Assembly: GCA_034359265.1 (NCBI GenBank)
Contig: CP136890.1
Location: 71,797,501-71,861,500, forward strand
Direction of reading: 5' to 3'
DNA from: Canna indica
Taxonomy: Eukaryota > Streptophyta > Magnoliopsida > Zingiberales > Cannaceae
Length of the DNA: 64,000 bases
In this document: positions 10,676 to 26,100 of the stretch, one piece after another
Numbering within the stretch: position 1 is the first letter of the stretch
How the letters are laid out: each line of letters begins with the position of its first letter
Translations under genes and position numbers: made by a program
Notes under the pieces: model-generated
Told to the model about the DNA's origin: nothing
Database searches by the model: none
What the model saw: the letters and a program-made list of their open reading frames with translations, nothing else

Positions 10676-13600
10676 TGAACTGGACATATAATTAAATGTT
10701 ATCTAAACTATAAAATTTGGATATGGATAGTAACTTTGCGATTTTAATTTGGTTTCGGATAGTAACTTTAAAATTTGTTCAATTTTGATTCGGCTCTAGA
10801 TATTTCTTATCAAATATCTGATATTTGAAATATGTTATATGTATTTATTTTAAAAGAATATTATTTTGTTTACAAAAATACTAATTTAGCCTCTCAGTTT
10901 TAGCTTTTAATAACTGAACATCCATTTATGAGTTAGATATGTTGGATATATTATCTATTCGAACTGTTTAGATCACACATGTTAATCGTCAAATATATGA
11001 CAATTTGATAATCAATTTTGGATAGCACTTTTAAAAATCTACCGATTTGAATATAGAATTTTTAGGTCTTTTGGATTTGGATTTGAACCGTAGACACGCA
11101 CCAAAATCAAACGGTGCAAAGAAACTACTTGTGCCATTTTTCAACGCATCGGGAATGAAGTGGCTAGTACTAGTTTCGACGAGGAAACCGGCGCCAGTAC
11201 CTTCTTGGCACTGCTTTTTATCGACGGTTCATCAATTTTTGAAAAAAAAAATCCCATATCGAAATATTATTTTTTACTTTTACTATATATGTATATATAA
11301 AAGTTGATACTCTTTCAAGAATAAAGATTAATGATTATGAAGAAAAAGAAAAAAAAATCAACTAATGATTATGAAGAGAATATATATACTCAACTAAATA
11401 TACGAGGTTTAGTTAATGATTTGTGTCAATGTAAGAAAATTTGGTATGATGCCTCTACGTACAGTGACAATATCCTATTTTCTTCTATAATTATAAATAA
11501 ACCAATGCTTATTTTTGTTGTTAATTTTATAATTTATTCACTTTTTAGTTTTTCCTCCAATTCATTTGTATTAAAAAGCACATAATTTATAATTTAGGCA
11601 TCAATTAAATTAGGCACTGATATTTTTTAGTTGTTATCATGCTATCCAGAGCTCAATTTTTTTCCTTTTATTATTACATATTGTGTTCCTATCTGCATAA
11701 ATTAGGCTTTACTTTTATGCTTTTGATCTTGCTCCTCTCCTTTCTCTCATGGCATAAATGATGATGGTCGGTCTGGACTCTGGAGACCCAGCTCAAAATG
11801 GTGGCCTAGCTGATGCCATTCTCCTAGGGAAATGCTTCCACCAAATAGGAGTTTTGATCCCTTGACAATTTGACATGATATTTTCCAGCATTCCTCAACG
11901 TCTCTATAAAGACAGCATTTTCTCTAAAGTCCTAAGCTACCATCAACCACCAACTTTCAAGGCATAATATGTTTATTTGGGTGGATAAGCCTAAATGAGA
12001 ATTGAGCTAAATTTATATTCCATGTTTGTTGGAAGCTAGGGTATACTTTTCGATCGGATAAAAATTGTATTTATATTCGACGTTCATCAAATTAAAAAAA
12101 ATTCCAGGGAGAAGGGACTCCCTTGCTTTAACTTGTAGCTTCTTTAGAACCAGAGAGCAGCTTTTTTGGATATTGGATTAGTTCAATCAATCAAACCAAT
12201 AGTACTTGGTCTCAATAATAAAAAAATATTAAAGAAAAAACCAAAAAGTAGTTTCGACCAACTAATCCAGACTTTACTGATTCCAATCTTGACTAGTCTT
12301 GACCCTTTTTTACTGATTCTAATCCAAGCCTACTTCGAGGCTTAGGCTTTATACTTTGGATAATCTGGGAATGATTTTCCGACCATTAATTTGATGTGGG
12401 TTTCGAAGATTGCTTGGAAGAGGTTTACAGATGAATGCATTCATTCCAAAGAGAGTACAAGAATGTAAAACCACAAAAAAAGATGCTAAAGACAATCAGG
12501 TATTTACAAGAACAAGACCTGGCAAATGAGAACAGCGGTAAGGGATGTTCAGAATCTCAACCAAACTCTCATCATAATCATAATTCACAAATAGCCAAAA
12601 TAAATTATGCTAAACCTAGAGATTATGCAACCCACTAGAAAAGATGGCACATGTTTCGATATTTTGACAGAAATCTATGAACTACACTCACACGGTAGCG
12701 AGTGCAACTTCAATGGGTGCCCATACAAAATATATGAATAAGCGAACATGAGTAGGAAAGGAATGAACAAGAATAGAAAAGAAATGAATATAAATTCATA
12801 TTCATTTAATCATATTTATTTTCTTATCATTCATGTTCATTCGTCAAAGCCCTTGTTGAGTCGTTCATAAAAATTTCTACGGACAGACTAATCATATAAG
12901 TGTTTTTCCACAATCGCACTGTCACTATTTCTATTTCTGGTTAACTGGGAATCTGGTGATGCTCCCATGCAAATACTGAAAGAGCAAGAATTAATTAGAG
13001 TCTTCTCATCCATGCTAAATCAAGACTTTTCCACAGAACTTAGCTGTTGAGAGTGAGAGTAACAGTTTTGAAGATGGAGAATATACTTATCAAGTTGATA
13101 TCAGCCAATGAACTTTTCATAAACAATATAAGAGTATCCATGTCTGAGTTTGAATATTCATATTCTTAACTTTTTGATCAATGTGAATGAAAACTTAAGC
13201 TGTACATTTATATTCATGATAAATATAAATCTACATTATCACAATTTATCACCATCATATCTATGACAAGGTGAAGGCATTAGTTGCCAAACCACAAGTT
13301 ATGCAACTAAGAAATATGTTTCTACCAGCCACACCCTCTTTAGCCTGTATTGAATAAAAATGATTCTTTCGTTACCATTTCTAGGAGGCAAACAATACAA
13401 TGAAAGTTGACGAGCCACATAAAGAAGTAATATAAAGATAGGAAAAGGTACATTAAGAAGGAAGTTTCATATCCATGCAATTTAAAAAGAAATAGTGGTA
13501 TATTTGTTCTTGCAAAATCTGCTATTTTAAAACTAACGTTATGATTAAGTATTTGTTAAGAAAATTAATTACTAAGAAAACATGGTCATCAATAAGTAGC

Positions 13601-16600
13601 CAAACTACACTTATTCTTATAACATAGATAATTGTTTTTTCTTATTATTATTTTCTTTTTGCTTACACCAACTTATCTTATATATATTTTCAAATCCAAT
13701 TCTCTTAAATTCTATTCAAATGAAAATATTAATGAAATATTGAAGCAATTGGTTATTACATAATTTTAATACTTTTTTGATAGATAAAATCATAATTAAA
13801 ACATAGATTCTTTAATGTTTGTGGAGTGTGAAAATAAACATGCATTATGGAAAAGAGTGACACCAATATTAATTAAAGTATTAATATTGCAATTGTAAAG
13901 ATCAACTAATATAAGATACTAGATCATTTATCTTTTGAAATAATAGCAAAATATCATACCAGACATTGTAGAGTCCATGTTTATGGGTTGAGAATCCCAG
14001 CGTGTATTATATTTATTACAAGCTGCAAGAATTGATAGAGAATTAGCATGGGAATTACTCCCTCTTTATCTGCCTCCAACCAACAATCCATCTCCTTTGC
14101 AGCTTCCCTTATATTCAAAATTTGCTATTAATTGATAATAACTACTATTGCCTATAATTCAAATTTTGTATTTAGTGAGGAGTGAGGAGTGGGGAGAATA
14201 TATCTATGAAATGTTTATATTTTGCAAGGATATATATGCTAAACTCACATTTAGAGTGGCACATATAAGAACAATTGTTATAGAGTGTGGTAAATTGCAA
14301 TCTTGCCTAACAGGGAATATGGCAATAACCAGGTATTGCTTGCGGTGTCACGGCAATAGTAGCAAATTAGCTATATTTGCATGCTCCGTAGCAAGAACCA
14401 CCAATATAATGGTACATTGTGGTGTGGAAACATCCTTCTTTTATATTTCAAAGGAGATTAAAATACATATTACTAGAAAAAAGAATAATATACATTTTGC
14501 ACAGAAATCTAGTCTCATAAAAACTGATAAAAGTTACTCTTACAATACCTGATGAAACTATTCGGCAACCACCTTCAAAAATTGAGAGAACCATACATGA
14601 AATGGAACTCCAACATCTCAGACAAAATGTAAAGATTTCATTCGCAAAAAAGTTAGCTGTGCATGCAAACCATCACTGCGGAGTTTCCTCTTCCAACACC
14701 CCATCCTTGCTTCTTTCTCCCTTACCTGCAGAAATATAAAGAAATATCTTTTAGAAGCACATAAGGGTGCCCATACAATTAAAGATAAATGTGATGGACC
14801 TGAAACCCTCCTAAATACACAGCTTTTCCTATCCTTGATCCTTTCATAAGAACGTGCTCACCAATAATCTTTGGACAAAGCTTTTTTATTCATTAGGTAA
14901 ATCTGGTAGTCAACCACTACACTATTAAGTATTACAAAGAATGGATGTGAAAGTTTTTATAGATAAGTACACCCCTGCCTATTTATGAATCAATCAAATA
15001 TACAAGAAAACAGAGGAATTCTTATCATTAGATCTACAAGCATATTCACCCTTTTGTACCAAACTATTACTGTTTACTAACATAAGTTGGAAGGAAGCTG
15101 AATGAAACTATTGCATTGTAGGATGAGACAACATTGCAAACATGTGATACCATGTTTTCACATTCACATGTCCATATCAACTCATGTGACACTTGAATAG
15201 TCTTCCTAATCATTATGAAAATGAACACCCCATTGCAATTCTGGGCTGTACTGGGGAGCGGGGATAGATTAAAAGTTGTCAAAATAAATAACTAAAACAA
15301 CACCACATATATGAAGGATCATTTCCTTAGAGCAAAGCCTCTATTGTTTATGTCATAGAAGGACCACCTCACTGCACAAACAAGTTATATGTATAAGATA
15401 TGTTGCCTTTATAAAAGGCCAAGGTTTGCACATGCTAATCTCCTTTGAGTTGTTAAATTCTTCATTTCAAGCATCAGAGATCCCATGCAAGTGACAATCC
15501 TTGATAATTCCTTTGTCATATCTTGTTAGGTAGGCCCTTACCTTAACCTTGCTCCTCATGTTCCATAAGGAGCCATCCTAGGGCCCTTTATGAGGGTCTG
15601 CCATCATCAAATTGCTAATGGATCCCCCTCCAACTACTCATTCATGTGAAACTTTTGCCAGTTGTAAAGTACTAGAAAAGGAAACAATGACAGACATATA
15701 TCCAGGATTTCTTATTAAAGTGCATTCATCAAGCTGAATTCTCAAAGATCAAACAGCTAGAAATGACGATGGAGCAGTTTCAGTTAGGAATAACCACATT
15801 TTCACCTGCTCTGCATATTATACACCCTTCCCTATACCCATCCTGTGCCATGCACGAAATCTCTATGGTACCAGTTGTTGCTTCACTATGGCTCAATATT
15901 CAACCATCTAAGTACAGACTCTTAGACTTTCTTTATCAAAGCAGACTTGTCCCTTATCCAGGGATGGGCTTGTTCTCAAAAAAGTCAACTTATAATACGC
16001 ACTTTACTAGCTAGAGATCATTGAGAAGATGCACAAAAGAGAAAGGGGCCTTAGTAATTGTGCACCTTAGATTGTGAGCATCCTGCCCTTTAAACAAAAC
16101 AAGGTTCAGTTGCTCAGATCAATTAGTTTTCATTTTGAATTAATATAATTTGAGTCAAAATTAAAATAAGTTTGATCAAGTTAATTTTAATCATTTTTAA
16201 TTAAATCAATGAAATTGCAAGTGTTAGTGATTCAAGGAAGTATCCTCAATCATACAGGGACAAGCCAGGATACCAGCATGTAGTTAGAAGGTACTTGTAA
16301 GCAGAAGTAACACAAGCTAGGATACTCGTTAGCAGCACAATAACAATAATACATGCTATGGCCAATGCATAGTGGATGATTCCAGTACATAGATTGGCTA
16401 GTTTAAGACTAAAGAATTTGACAAAGTAACAACTTATAGAACGTCTGACTTTACTATTTTCAACGACTCTTCATAGAGAGACAAAAATGCACATATGCCT
16501 CTGAAAATGTCCACTTTCAGCATTATGCAAGAATTATATGAAGGTTGATTAAGTTGTTAAGCCTATGAAAAAGCAACTATTTGTTTCAAATGGTAAAATA

Positions 16601-18186
16601 ATGTATCTTTTCCAAACTTTTAAATATAACTAACTAGAAGAAGAAGCTGTAATTCATCCCTGTAAGTACTACAATCTGAGGTTCAGTCTTGGTCCAATGT
16701 GAATAGGGGATGGTGCTGGGACCAGCATGGTATTAGCATTCCCCAATCTCATGCAGTTGACTGGAGCGTAAGAAAAAGTAGGCAACATAAGTACGCCACT
16801 AAAGAGGTCAATGGGTGACAAGGCATTGCAAACGAGGGGGAAAGGTGAATACAAATTACACAGCAGGAGAGGACAAAAGTAAAAGGGGAACAGAGGGCAA
16901 AATTAAAGAAAGGGACTTATTAGTAATTTCACAGGTAAAGCCTGGTCTACATACCACATTCTAATTGAACATGTATTGGCCATGATGTCCATATGGATTA
17001 ATATTAAAACTGTGGTACAATCTTCATGGTATTATGAACTACAGGTAAATTCTCCAGTGTTAAAAAAGCAGAATATTCATTGTTAATTATTAAAAGTTTA
17101 AAACACATAGGATAGTAAGTCTGGTGCTTACTGCAAGAATTTGTAGAGTTGCACAGCTTGCCAGATTTACAGTTAGTATCTCAAATGAACACTAAACTAC
17201 ATCTTGGTTGGCATTTAGCACCAAATCAGATGACTACTATAACAGATGAATAAGATTTTGCTACATTTTTAATCCAAAAGTTCCTAGTATTTATGATTAC
17301 TTCTAACGTTCAGCTAGGCACCTTCCCATAGTTTCACCTAACTGATGTTTTCAGTCACTTGACCCTTAAGGCACAAGGACAGTTCAGCTCAAGCTTCCCT
17401 GTATAATTTATCTGAAACTCTGAAGTTTTAGAGGTTAAAAAGTATTATCAGTGTAGTGAAGAAAAAGAAAAAAAAATTAAATCTACAAGTTAGTTGTGGT
17501 GGATATGAGTGAAACTCAATTTTTATGCCACAAACTTGTAAAACCAAGCAAACTTCATTGCAAAATAAAGCACTCTCTCTATGTCAGTCGACAAACCAGA
17601 GTTAAAAGTTCTCCACCAAAAGGAACATATAATTGGTTTATTTCCTTTGAAGCATAGATAATAACTAGAAAGTAAGATGCACTCTTTGAAGCATAGATAA
17701 TAACTAATACAAGTCTCTGAACTAAAGATGTCATCATCATATTATATTGCCAATCATATAGATATATGGTTTGGCATTTTGGCACCGGAATCGGATCAGG
17801 ATACACCAAATATTAAGTTTCTTTCAATTAAAGAATGAGTTAAGAACAAAATATTTAGTCACAAGTTCATTAGTTTTGGCTGGGTCCACGACAATCTAAT
17901 GCTCAATTATGAAATAAAGGCTATACTGTCAAAAAAGTACCAACCTATGCAACAGGTGAAGCTTAAGTATGCTTTTTTTGGTTGATAAAGGAAGAGCTGT
18001 AGAGAGAAAGTTTTACATTTTATTGCAATGCAGAATTTTAATGTGTCTGAGATGCTAATCATAACGAGCAACATAATGATTTTTGTTACAAAGGCTAAAT
18101 AGAATTATAAACAACGCAAAAATAAAGCACCATGCGTACAGAACGGATAGGGTAGATAGTTGGGGTACCTGAGCGACTTAGGTCGA
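10676..18186. other. Long gene-poor stretch
   Basis: About 7.5 kb with no convincing coding exon on either strand. 10676-11050 holds repeated GGATAGTAACTTT words typical of a decayed hAT MITE. 11230-11600 and 13480-13960 are strongly AT-rich. Longer open frames at 14148-14552, 15067-15282, 15763-16014 and 16669-16854 have no recognisable motif and ordinary AT-rich composition. Part of 14,600-18,186 could be 3' untranslated sequence of the TPR gene, because GTACC follows CAG shortly after its stop codon, but this is unproven. Confidence 0.5.
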
Positions 18187-18852
18187 TCAAGATCCCATCT
18201 TTGCGGCAGGCATCCTGCGGAGGCCCTCGTCAGCAGCGACCAGTGAGGCGTCAATGCCGATCGCAGTCTCGTAAGCTCTTCTGGCCTCATCTTGCAAACC
18301 CTTTTCCTCGTAGCACTCACCGAGGAGGGAGAAGGCCTTGGCGTTCTCGGGGTTAAGCCGCACAGCCTGCAGGAGGTCGGCTAGGGCCTGATCGAGGCGG
18401 CGACGGCGATTAACGGCGAGATGGAGCTCGGCGCGCTTGAAGTGGGCGTCGCCACGCTCACGGGGGGCGAGTGACTTGGCAGCCGGGGGGGAAAGGGCAG
18501 CATCGATGGAGCGGAGCGCGGGGAGGCGGCGCCCAAGGAAGTCAAGAGCGAGGGCCTTGAGGATGTGGGGAGCAGCGTCGCGGGGGTCCAGAGCGATGGC
18601 GCGATCGGCCTCGTCGCAAGCAGAGCGGGCGAGAGCGGCAGTGGACCGGCCGCCGCTGTTTTTGTTGGATGAGGCGCGGGCGCGGGAAAGGAGCTGGGCG
18701 CCGTTGACAAAGTGGCGGCGGGCTTGGAGGGAAGAGTGGGAAGGGCGGCGGAGTCGAGAGAGCGCGTGCTTAGGGAAGGACCGGAGGCCTAAGAAGGTGG
18801 CCAAGGCGAAGAGGAGGACCAAAGCTTGCACCCAGAGTGATGAGGACTCCAT
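18187..18852 (-). CDS. TPR protein with N-terminal membrane anchor
   Basis: Single exon, 221 residues, GC-rich relative to its surroundings. The start at 18852-18850 has an excellent context (GCCATGG); an upstream in-frame Met at 18870 would add only six residues. Residues 4-22 ([20 protein letters not shown]) form a hydrophobic segment, either a signal anchor or a transmembrane helix. The C-terminal half has helical TPR-type repeats, the clearest being [20 protein letters not shown] followed by [16 protein letters not shown], with a weaker unit around [23 protein letters not shown] domains mediate protein-protein contacts. The anchor suggests an organelle or endomembrane tether facing the cytosol. 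I do not recognise the exact orthologue. It is divergent from the ATP10 gene. Confidence 0.85.
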   Translation of the reverse strand: MESSSLWVQALVLLFALATFLGLRSFPKHALSRLRRPSHSSLQARRHFVNGAQLLSRARASSNKNSGGRSTAALARSACDEADRAIALDPRDAAPHILKALALDFLGRRLPALRSIDAALSPPAAKSLAPRERGDAHFKRAELHLAVNRRRRLDQALADLLQAVRLNPENAKAFSLLGECYEEKGLQDEARRAYETAIGIDASLVAADEGLRRMPAAKMGS

Positions 18853-20151
18853 GGCCAGACCTCCCACCATCGTCTTCGGTCTTCCTCTTCTGTTGCCGCT
18901 GCGAGATCAAGAACTGGTAGACGACACTGGTTTGCTCCTTTAACTTGGGTTGGGTTAGAGTAATGAGATTTGGGTTCGGCTACATTGGGTCCGTAGATAT
19001 GATTTGGTGTGAACCCAACTCGTCTAATTTTATGCTTGGGTGTAAACACGAAGATTAACGGGTCGGATCAACGTAAGAATTATGAATCCGATTCCCCAAC
19101 CATACAAAGGCAGACCCATCTCAACTCAAGCGCTGGTTCAGCACCTCAACCTCAAATTGGCTGGCGCTGCCACCGCTCTGCTCGGTCCCGTCACCACCGG
19201 CGCCGCCCCTCAGCTGTAGTTCTGTCCTGCGGCTTCGCAAGCCCTGCTTGCTTCTTCCGCCTCAACGCCACCCCTCTCAAGACATCAGCCACGAGCACCC
19301 GATATACTGGTTTAAACCCTTCTTAATTTGTTCCGATCCTTCTCCTCTATCTTCCTTCAATTTTGCATCTTCTTATTAGGTCGCTCTGGAAGGTCTTGAC
19401 TTCTAGATCTATTTTAGATATCCATGTCATGCTTGTCATCTTGTTCTACCTGAATGTGGATGATGTGAATGCTCTATCAGAGGATTATGTAGTTTGCCTT
19501 CTTGGTAAATTTGTATTTAAATGCCATTCTCATACACCTTAGATGATTAACATCGAGAAAACCTTTGATTAATCTGTGCTCGTGAAAATGGAATGACCGC
19601 TAAGTTGTGGTCTTTTCCTCCCGTTGATTGCTTCTTGTCCTTTCTGGGGGCATGATTAGTCATCTTGGTTGACTTATTTGTTTGCCAGATTAATATACAA
19701 GATGTTTTTATGATTTTGATTTTAGTCGAGAAGGAATTTGAGCATTTAGCTTTTGCATACTATAGTTTTAATTTGGCTGAACCTATTTATTAGATCAACA
19801 ATCAACATTAAACTCATAGGTAGATGCAGGCAACTATTCTGAGCTGTCACTGGTTTTGGTTAAATGCTTTTGTAGTCGATGAGATCAATATTTATGATCT
19901 GTGTATGTTGCTAAATTCTAACTATTATGCATTGTCTATAGTTTCTTACTAATTGGTACTAAATTATTATTTTGCATATTTAAATGGTTATCATATTGTT
20001 GATAGTTTTACGAAATTACATGTTATGTGTTTTAAAGAATTTTCATTGAAATATGTGGTCCAAGTATTGACCTTCTGGCATCAATGATGGAGGCTTTGCC
20101 AGGTCTATAGCTAGTGCAGTGCTCTCAAAACCCTGCTCTTTGCATTGATAG
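18853..20151. promoter_or_regulatory. Divergent intergenic region and probable ATP10 5' leader
   Basis: The region separates the TPR gene (minus) from the ATP10 start codon (plus). 19054-19330 is GC-rich like an exon but has no conserved frame. It is best read as a non-coding first exon of the ATP10 gene, spliced to an acceptor just before the ATG (TTGATAG at 20145-20151). If so, the two genes share a promoter of only about 200 bp around 18,860-19,060. Inference only. Confidence 0.45.
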
Positions 20152-23100
20152 ATGATGATGCTGAGACGATTGGCAGTTCATTCCTCTACCTTCATCACAG
20201 CTTCAGTGTTTCATACGGCTGAGAAAATCCACATTCCCATATTTGGAAAGCAGCCTCTCCCGTCCCAGACATTCTTGCGAACTTTCCTGGGCCTCCACCA
20301 GGTTTGTTGCTTTGCTCATCAATTCTATCCCACATTCATTGCCTTTATCTAATCACAAGAATTGGTTTTTATCATATACAGTTCGTCAATAAAGAGGCAA
20401 TCCAGAAGGAGAGAGCTAGGATGTAAGTGAGACTCATTTGTCTTTACCTATTGTTCTCTTAGCTGCTTCTAAATTAAGAAAAAAAAATCAAATATCTAAC
20501 AATAATTCAAAATTGTTGTTTTTTGCCAACAAAAAAGAGCACAACCAATAAGGATTAAATGCTGAAAGAAGGGTAATATCGCAGATCAGAAGTTATAATT
20601 TATTAAATATTTTTAGGGTGAATTTATTTACCAACTATTTGTAATGGATACTATATGATGGATAGGATTCTTTACAAATAGCTATTGATATATTGACTAC
20701 AGAAGAATTGAGGATATTCCTCATACCATGATAATCTACAAAGTACAGAACAATCCAACAGAAACTGAACATAAATATACCTTCACAAACTGAACATAAA
20801 TCAAGCATGCATTGTACAGCCTGAACATAAATCAACCATAAACAAACTGAACATTAAGAGCCTGTTTAGTTCAAAGCAGACATTGCACAAATCTATACCG
20901 GCACAAGCAGACATTGTACAGTTCATTATTTCATTTTGATCAATTGTATGCATCTCAACCAGCACTGTTACAAATCTATATCAGATTACAACATAGCAAA
21001 AACAAAACTGATGAAAATCTGCAAAACATCGTAGAAAGAAGGCAAAACATCAGATTGAAGAGTAAAAACCTGCTCAGATTTGAAGAGAGGTTGCCGACGA
21101 GTAAAAACCCCCAACTTGCTCAGATTTTCTAATTTGCAAACACAAGGGATAAGTCTTGTGTGTGAGAGAGAGAGAGAGAGAACCCCTCGTATTAGGTTTT
21201 CTTCAGGGGCAAATGTGTCTTCTCGTAGCCGTGTACTCCGCCCCCCACATCGGTGTATTGAGAAATTTCTTGGTACACCAAAAGAGCTCGGTGTCGGTGT
21301 TGTGTCTGAGGCCCGTTTTTGCAAACCAAACAGGGTACACGACCCGATGTACAGTCCAGTACCCTATTTTTTTGCAAAACAAACGGGCCCGTAGGTTTAA
21401 AAGGAGCTGCAAAGGAAAACAACTGCATTTATGGGTCTACTTTTTTTTTTCACGTGTGGTGGACCCAAATATCTTTGCAATAAAATGTCAACTAACAAAA
21501 TTCTCTATAACCTTAAGAGATTTTACTATAAAGTTAGATAACAAAGTCAAATACCACCATTTATCTGACAGGAAAACCCTTTTCAATTCATTATTAGGTA
21601 ACAAATACTTTTGGTGGATTAAAGCTGGTTTTGCTCTTGTAGACATTTTTTTTTTTCATGTTTAGTTACCTTAATCAAAGTCTCCTGTGAACTTAGAATG
21701 ATTGAATTTTGAATGCATACTTATGCACTATAATCCAATTATCACAAATTTACAACTTAACACTTTAAATTGACAGCAATTCTGAATATGTGCTAGTGCA
21801 GTAAAGATGAGTTAAGCAGAGGTTATTTTGCTGATATTGCGGAAATACATAAAAATAATGGAAAGGTATGATGAATTTATTCTTTTCTTTATGACTAAAT
21901 CTTTTATCATTTGAATGATGGAGGAACTTGATTTTGTAATGAAAATCTCAATTTTAATATTTATTATATTTATATGTCAGTCATATAAAACTAACGAAGA
22001 ATCTAGTTTGCTTGTAATTTATGCTTTCTGCCTGTCATGCAATGTTTAAAAAATGTTGCTGCATGTTAAACTAATGCACTTGCACAAATACCCTAAAATA
22101 ATTAACTGTTAAGTAAAACACAGTTGGTCCATTTCTAGACAATCACCTAGCGACCAATCACTTCAGGAAATTAGTTGAGTTACACCATGCTCTGAATTTA
22201 TATGTTTGTTACATGAGATGTTCCTTTGTTGTCTAGACTTGCCTTATGGCAAATAACATGCTCTGAAATTTTCTTGTATGTAATATTTTGAACAACTTTG
22301 ACTTGCCTGACTTCCTTTTAACTTTTTATCTCACTGATAATGAACATGTAGACACTTTCAGTTCTCCTATAACTGGATTTTTGCATAAACTTGAGTTTTG
22401 AAGCTCCCCTTTTAGGTCTAAAACTAGGTGCATCTAATTTTTTATAGTGATCTTAATCTAGCCAAAATGTTATGCATACATCAATATACCTGTATACTAC
22501 TGATTTAATCAAATCTTTGGAATTTGCTTCTTCAAGGTTTTAAAAAGAGAAATATTGCTTGGTGGATTTTGGACTATGACAAAATACAAGAATAGGTTAT
22601 GTTGGAATATTGGAACTAGCAGTTATAATTAATGAGGTACATGTATTGGAATATTGGAACTAGAGATACATGTATGGAGATAGTGACATAGGAAATAGCT
22701 TAAACTCATTATTATAGTCTTGTAAATAGGAGTAGTAATTAAGATGAAGCATGTGTATATATATCCCCTCTTTGTTGAATGGAAATTCTAGTCTTCTTTT
22801 CTAAGTTGTTATATGCGCTGTAATGCTGATTTTCGTCCAATCATATGTTGCAGATTGCATCGGCAAATAAAACTATTATTCCATCATTGGCAGCTATTGA
22901 GTTCCCTGAACTTCAAGTGAACTTCTCAGATGGTAGATGTATGAAATTACCCACTACTCCTGAACAACCAGTAGCTGAGACCAGTCAAATGCCTGATCCT
23001 TGTGTCTCATTATTATGCCTTTCATTTCGGGCAAATTCTCAGGTATAAGGACTTCTTAACTTAGTTTATGTTTTTCTATAAAAGAAATCCGAGATTCTAT

Positions 23101-26100
23101 TCTTCTGCAGTTCTAGAGTGAAAAAAATAGTTGATATTGGAAATCCTTAAACAAGAAGAAAATTCTACATAAAGTGTCAATTTGGCCTAAACATGTAATT
23201 AAGCATACAATACAACTTCACTAGGACATAGGAGTTATTCGCACATGTTTGTCTTGAACTTTAGAGTAGGCATAGCCTCACAAAATTTAAATGTTGAGGG
23301 TTTCTGCTACAGTGCAAACAAACATAACATTTCTCACCTATTACTAGTGTTGATTTTACGTTGCACCTAGGATTAATCCTTAAAATGGAGAATATCACCT
23401 AGGGGCTACATAACAAAAAAACTCGAGGACATAATTACAATAACACTAAAAAGTTTTTAGCAACAGAATAACCAAATAAATTATAAACATAGATAAAGTC
23501 AAAAGTTCATTAACTGAGTAACAAACTAACAAGTAATTAACAACGTGTCAATATCACAGATTAAACAAAAGTGGCTTATGAAGTAACATAACAAAATTGT
23601 CCATAGCGAAAGAAAGATTAACATTAAGTTTGGAAGTGAAATATAAGAAAAGACATCTAAGATGATACGCCACATGTATCTCCTCCTCTGAGACACTAGC
23701 TACCCAAGAACTATCCATTAGCCATCATACATGTGGGTCTGAAACTAAACCATAGAAAAATCAGCGGAAAGCAAGTAGAATTTCTCAATATTTCAAAATA
23801 AGGTTAATACACCATTGTGCTATGAGGATATCCAACTACTATGCAACTAGTACAATGGAATCATAGTTCGCTGCATAAAATGTCATAATAATTCAACACC
23901 TACATCTATCAATGCGATATGACATACAATTACCGTAACCTCATGTCTTTGAAACCTACATGTTAACATGGACCAAGTTACCCAAACAAGAGCATAGATA
24001 GACAATTTGGATTTCCCATGCACTCTTGCACCTCGACAGTGGTACTTCAGCCTGCTCAAGTAAGAGGCATGACTACTCTAAAGAGTAGCTTTTAGGCATT
24101 ACACTTGGATGTCACAAACTCAAATCCCGATTATAAAAAGTGATAACTGATGTCATCACTTGTGCTCAATGAGTCTAAATAAGATAATTTCTAGGGTCCG
24201 AAGCCTAGATCAGATTCATGCGTCATGCTGACTAAATACACACTTATCCTTTTTCCAATGCGCACAACTAAATCGCATGAACAACAAGAGCAACCGTGAT
24301 AACCATACTGAGAAATATCTCACACAATATAACAAAGAACAAAATTATCCGTCATTTAATGCAATATAAGTATATAACCATCTCATTCAATTCATTAAGT
24401 CACACGACCAACTATATGATATGTCCAAAAATGATATATAATATGAATTCAACGAAAATTTAAAAGCAAATCACTTAATAGAACTGCAGAACATGTTAAC
24501 AATTTTATCCATCTGCAGGTCAACGGTCCAAACATGGTATTTTAATCATCCTTTAATAGGTTTGGATTCCACCCAAATCCAACATGTTAACAATGAGCCC
24601 ATTAGTCATAAAACTTTGCAAAAATGTCCACTGAAGTTCCTAAATTATGATTGTTAAGAAATTAGTAGGCCTAATAAAACTTTGCAAAAATCCAAATTTA
24701 ACAAAACAATATCAGAAATTTCTAAAAATTCCACAAATATTATTAAAATTTGTGGTACATAACAATTGAACTCACTTATGCTAACTTTAGTAATTTGCAA
24801 TTAAACATAAATAAGACAGTTTTTATTATTATTCTATTCTTAGTTTCCAGCTTCCATGTTGTTAAGTAAGAGATCATAAACTATTTGGTTTAAAGCTTGA
24901 AAAATAGTTGTCTCAGCAATGAGATAAATTCACATGCAATACACATTCTGGATTAGTTTGCTGAATATTCCTTTATATACATACTTTATTAATAGCTTTT
25001 TGATGGAAATGAGTACAACTTATCTCACCAAATTTGTATCCTTTTCAAATTCCAAAAATTTCAGTGAAATATATGCTATCTTACCATCAAGGATGCCCTG
25101 ATCAAACAGAACCTCTCACAAGCTAGTGTGATTTTATTTTCCAGAAGGATGTTTTGAATCTTTAGATATGTGTTAATGAGCACTAAGGCTGCTCTCGTTC
25201 TATTTATGCTCCATGTATATAGTGTCTGTGACTGGATTGCTAATAATCAAAGAGTTATCTGTAACTTCGATATTGCTTGTGGATTCTAACCGACTCACCA
25301 ATGAAGATGCATGCACATATTTGACACTATTAAGAAATAATCCACAGACCAGGTGCCATTTATTATACCAAATTATTTTATTGGTTTATGTAATCAATAT
25401 TGACAAATTATACATATTGTTCTTTAGTGATAGATAACAATAATTCTAGTGACAAACTTTCTATTGCAATAATGAATTTCTTTTTAGCTGTTATTGTTAA
25501 ATATACTTCTCATCTAGTCCAAAGTGATATTGTGACTGTATTAATTCACCAAGATATACGCATTCAATTAATAAATAGTGAACACTATTCATTCAGAGTA
25601 CGTGAATACAAGTTAATTTTTCATTTTCTCTGGTCAGAAAATGGCTGAATCATGGACTCTTCCAGTTCTGGATTCTTTTGGCGGTGCTGGCTCAGTGCAA
25701 ATATATGAGGTGATCAATGCTTTAATTGGTTTTGAAGAAACCAGTTCACATGCTTCTAATTCTTTATTTCTTGTATTCCTTACCAACATCTATTAGGCCT
25801 AAGTTTGGGAGTTTGTACACGAGGGAGAGAAAGAGAAGGAATAAGAAGGGATCCCACAGGGAACTTTTTCTTGTTTGGGAGTTATCAATAAAAGAAAGGG
25901 GAGGTTAAAATTTTTATGTGGAGCATTTTATCCTTCTAACTAATTAATAAGTTTTAATATTAAAAAGATAAAATTGTGAAATCATATAATATATAATTAA
26001 ATAATAGCTAACTCCTAATTCCTTCAATTCGGAGGGTTTGCAAATTATGTAGATGGTAGAAGATGGAGGGATAAGTCCTCTCTCCTTTAGTAAAAACTTC

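Noticed and set aside
10600..11120. hAT MITE starting TAGGGGTGGCAATT
   Set aside because: No opposite terminus or target duplication could be found; the motif is also part of the tandem duplication.
14148..14552. 134-codon plus-strand frame
   Set aside because: AT-rich, no motif, no splice partners; probably chance.
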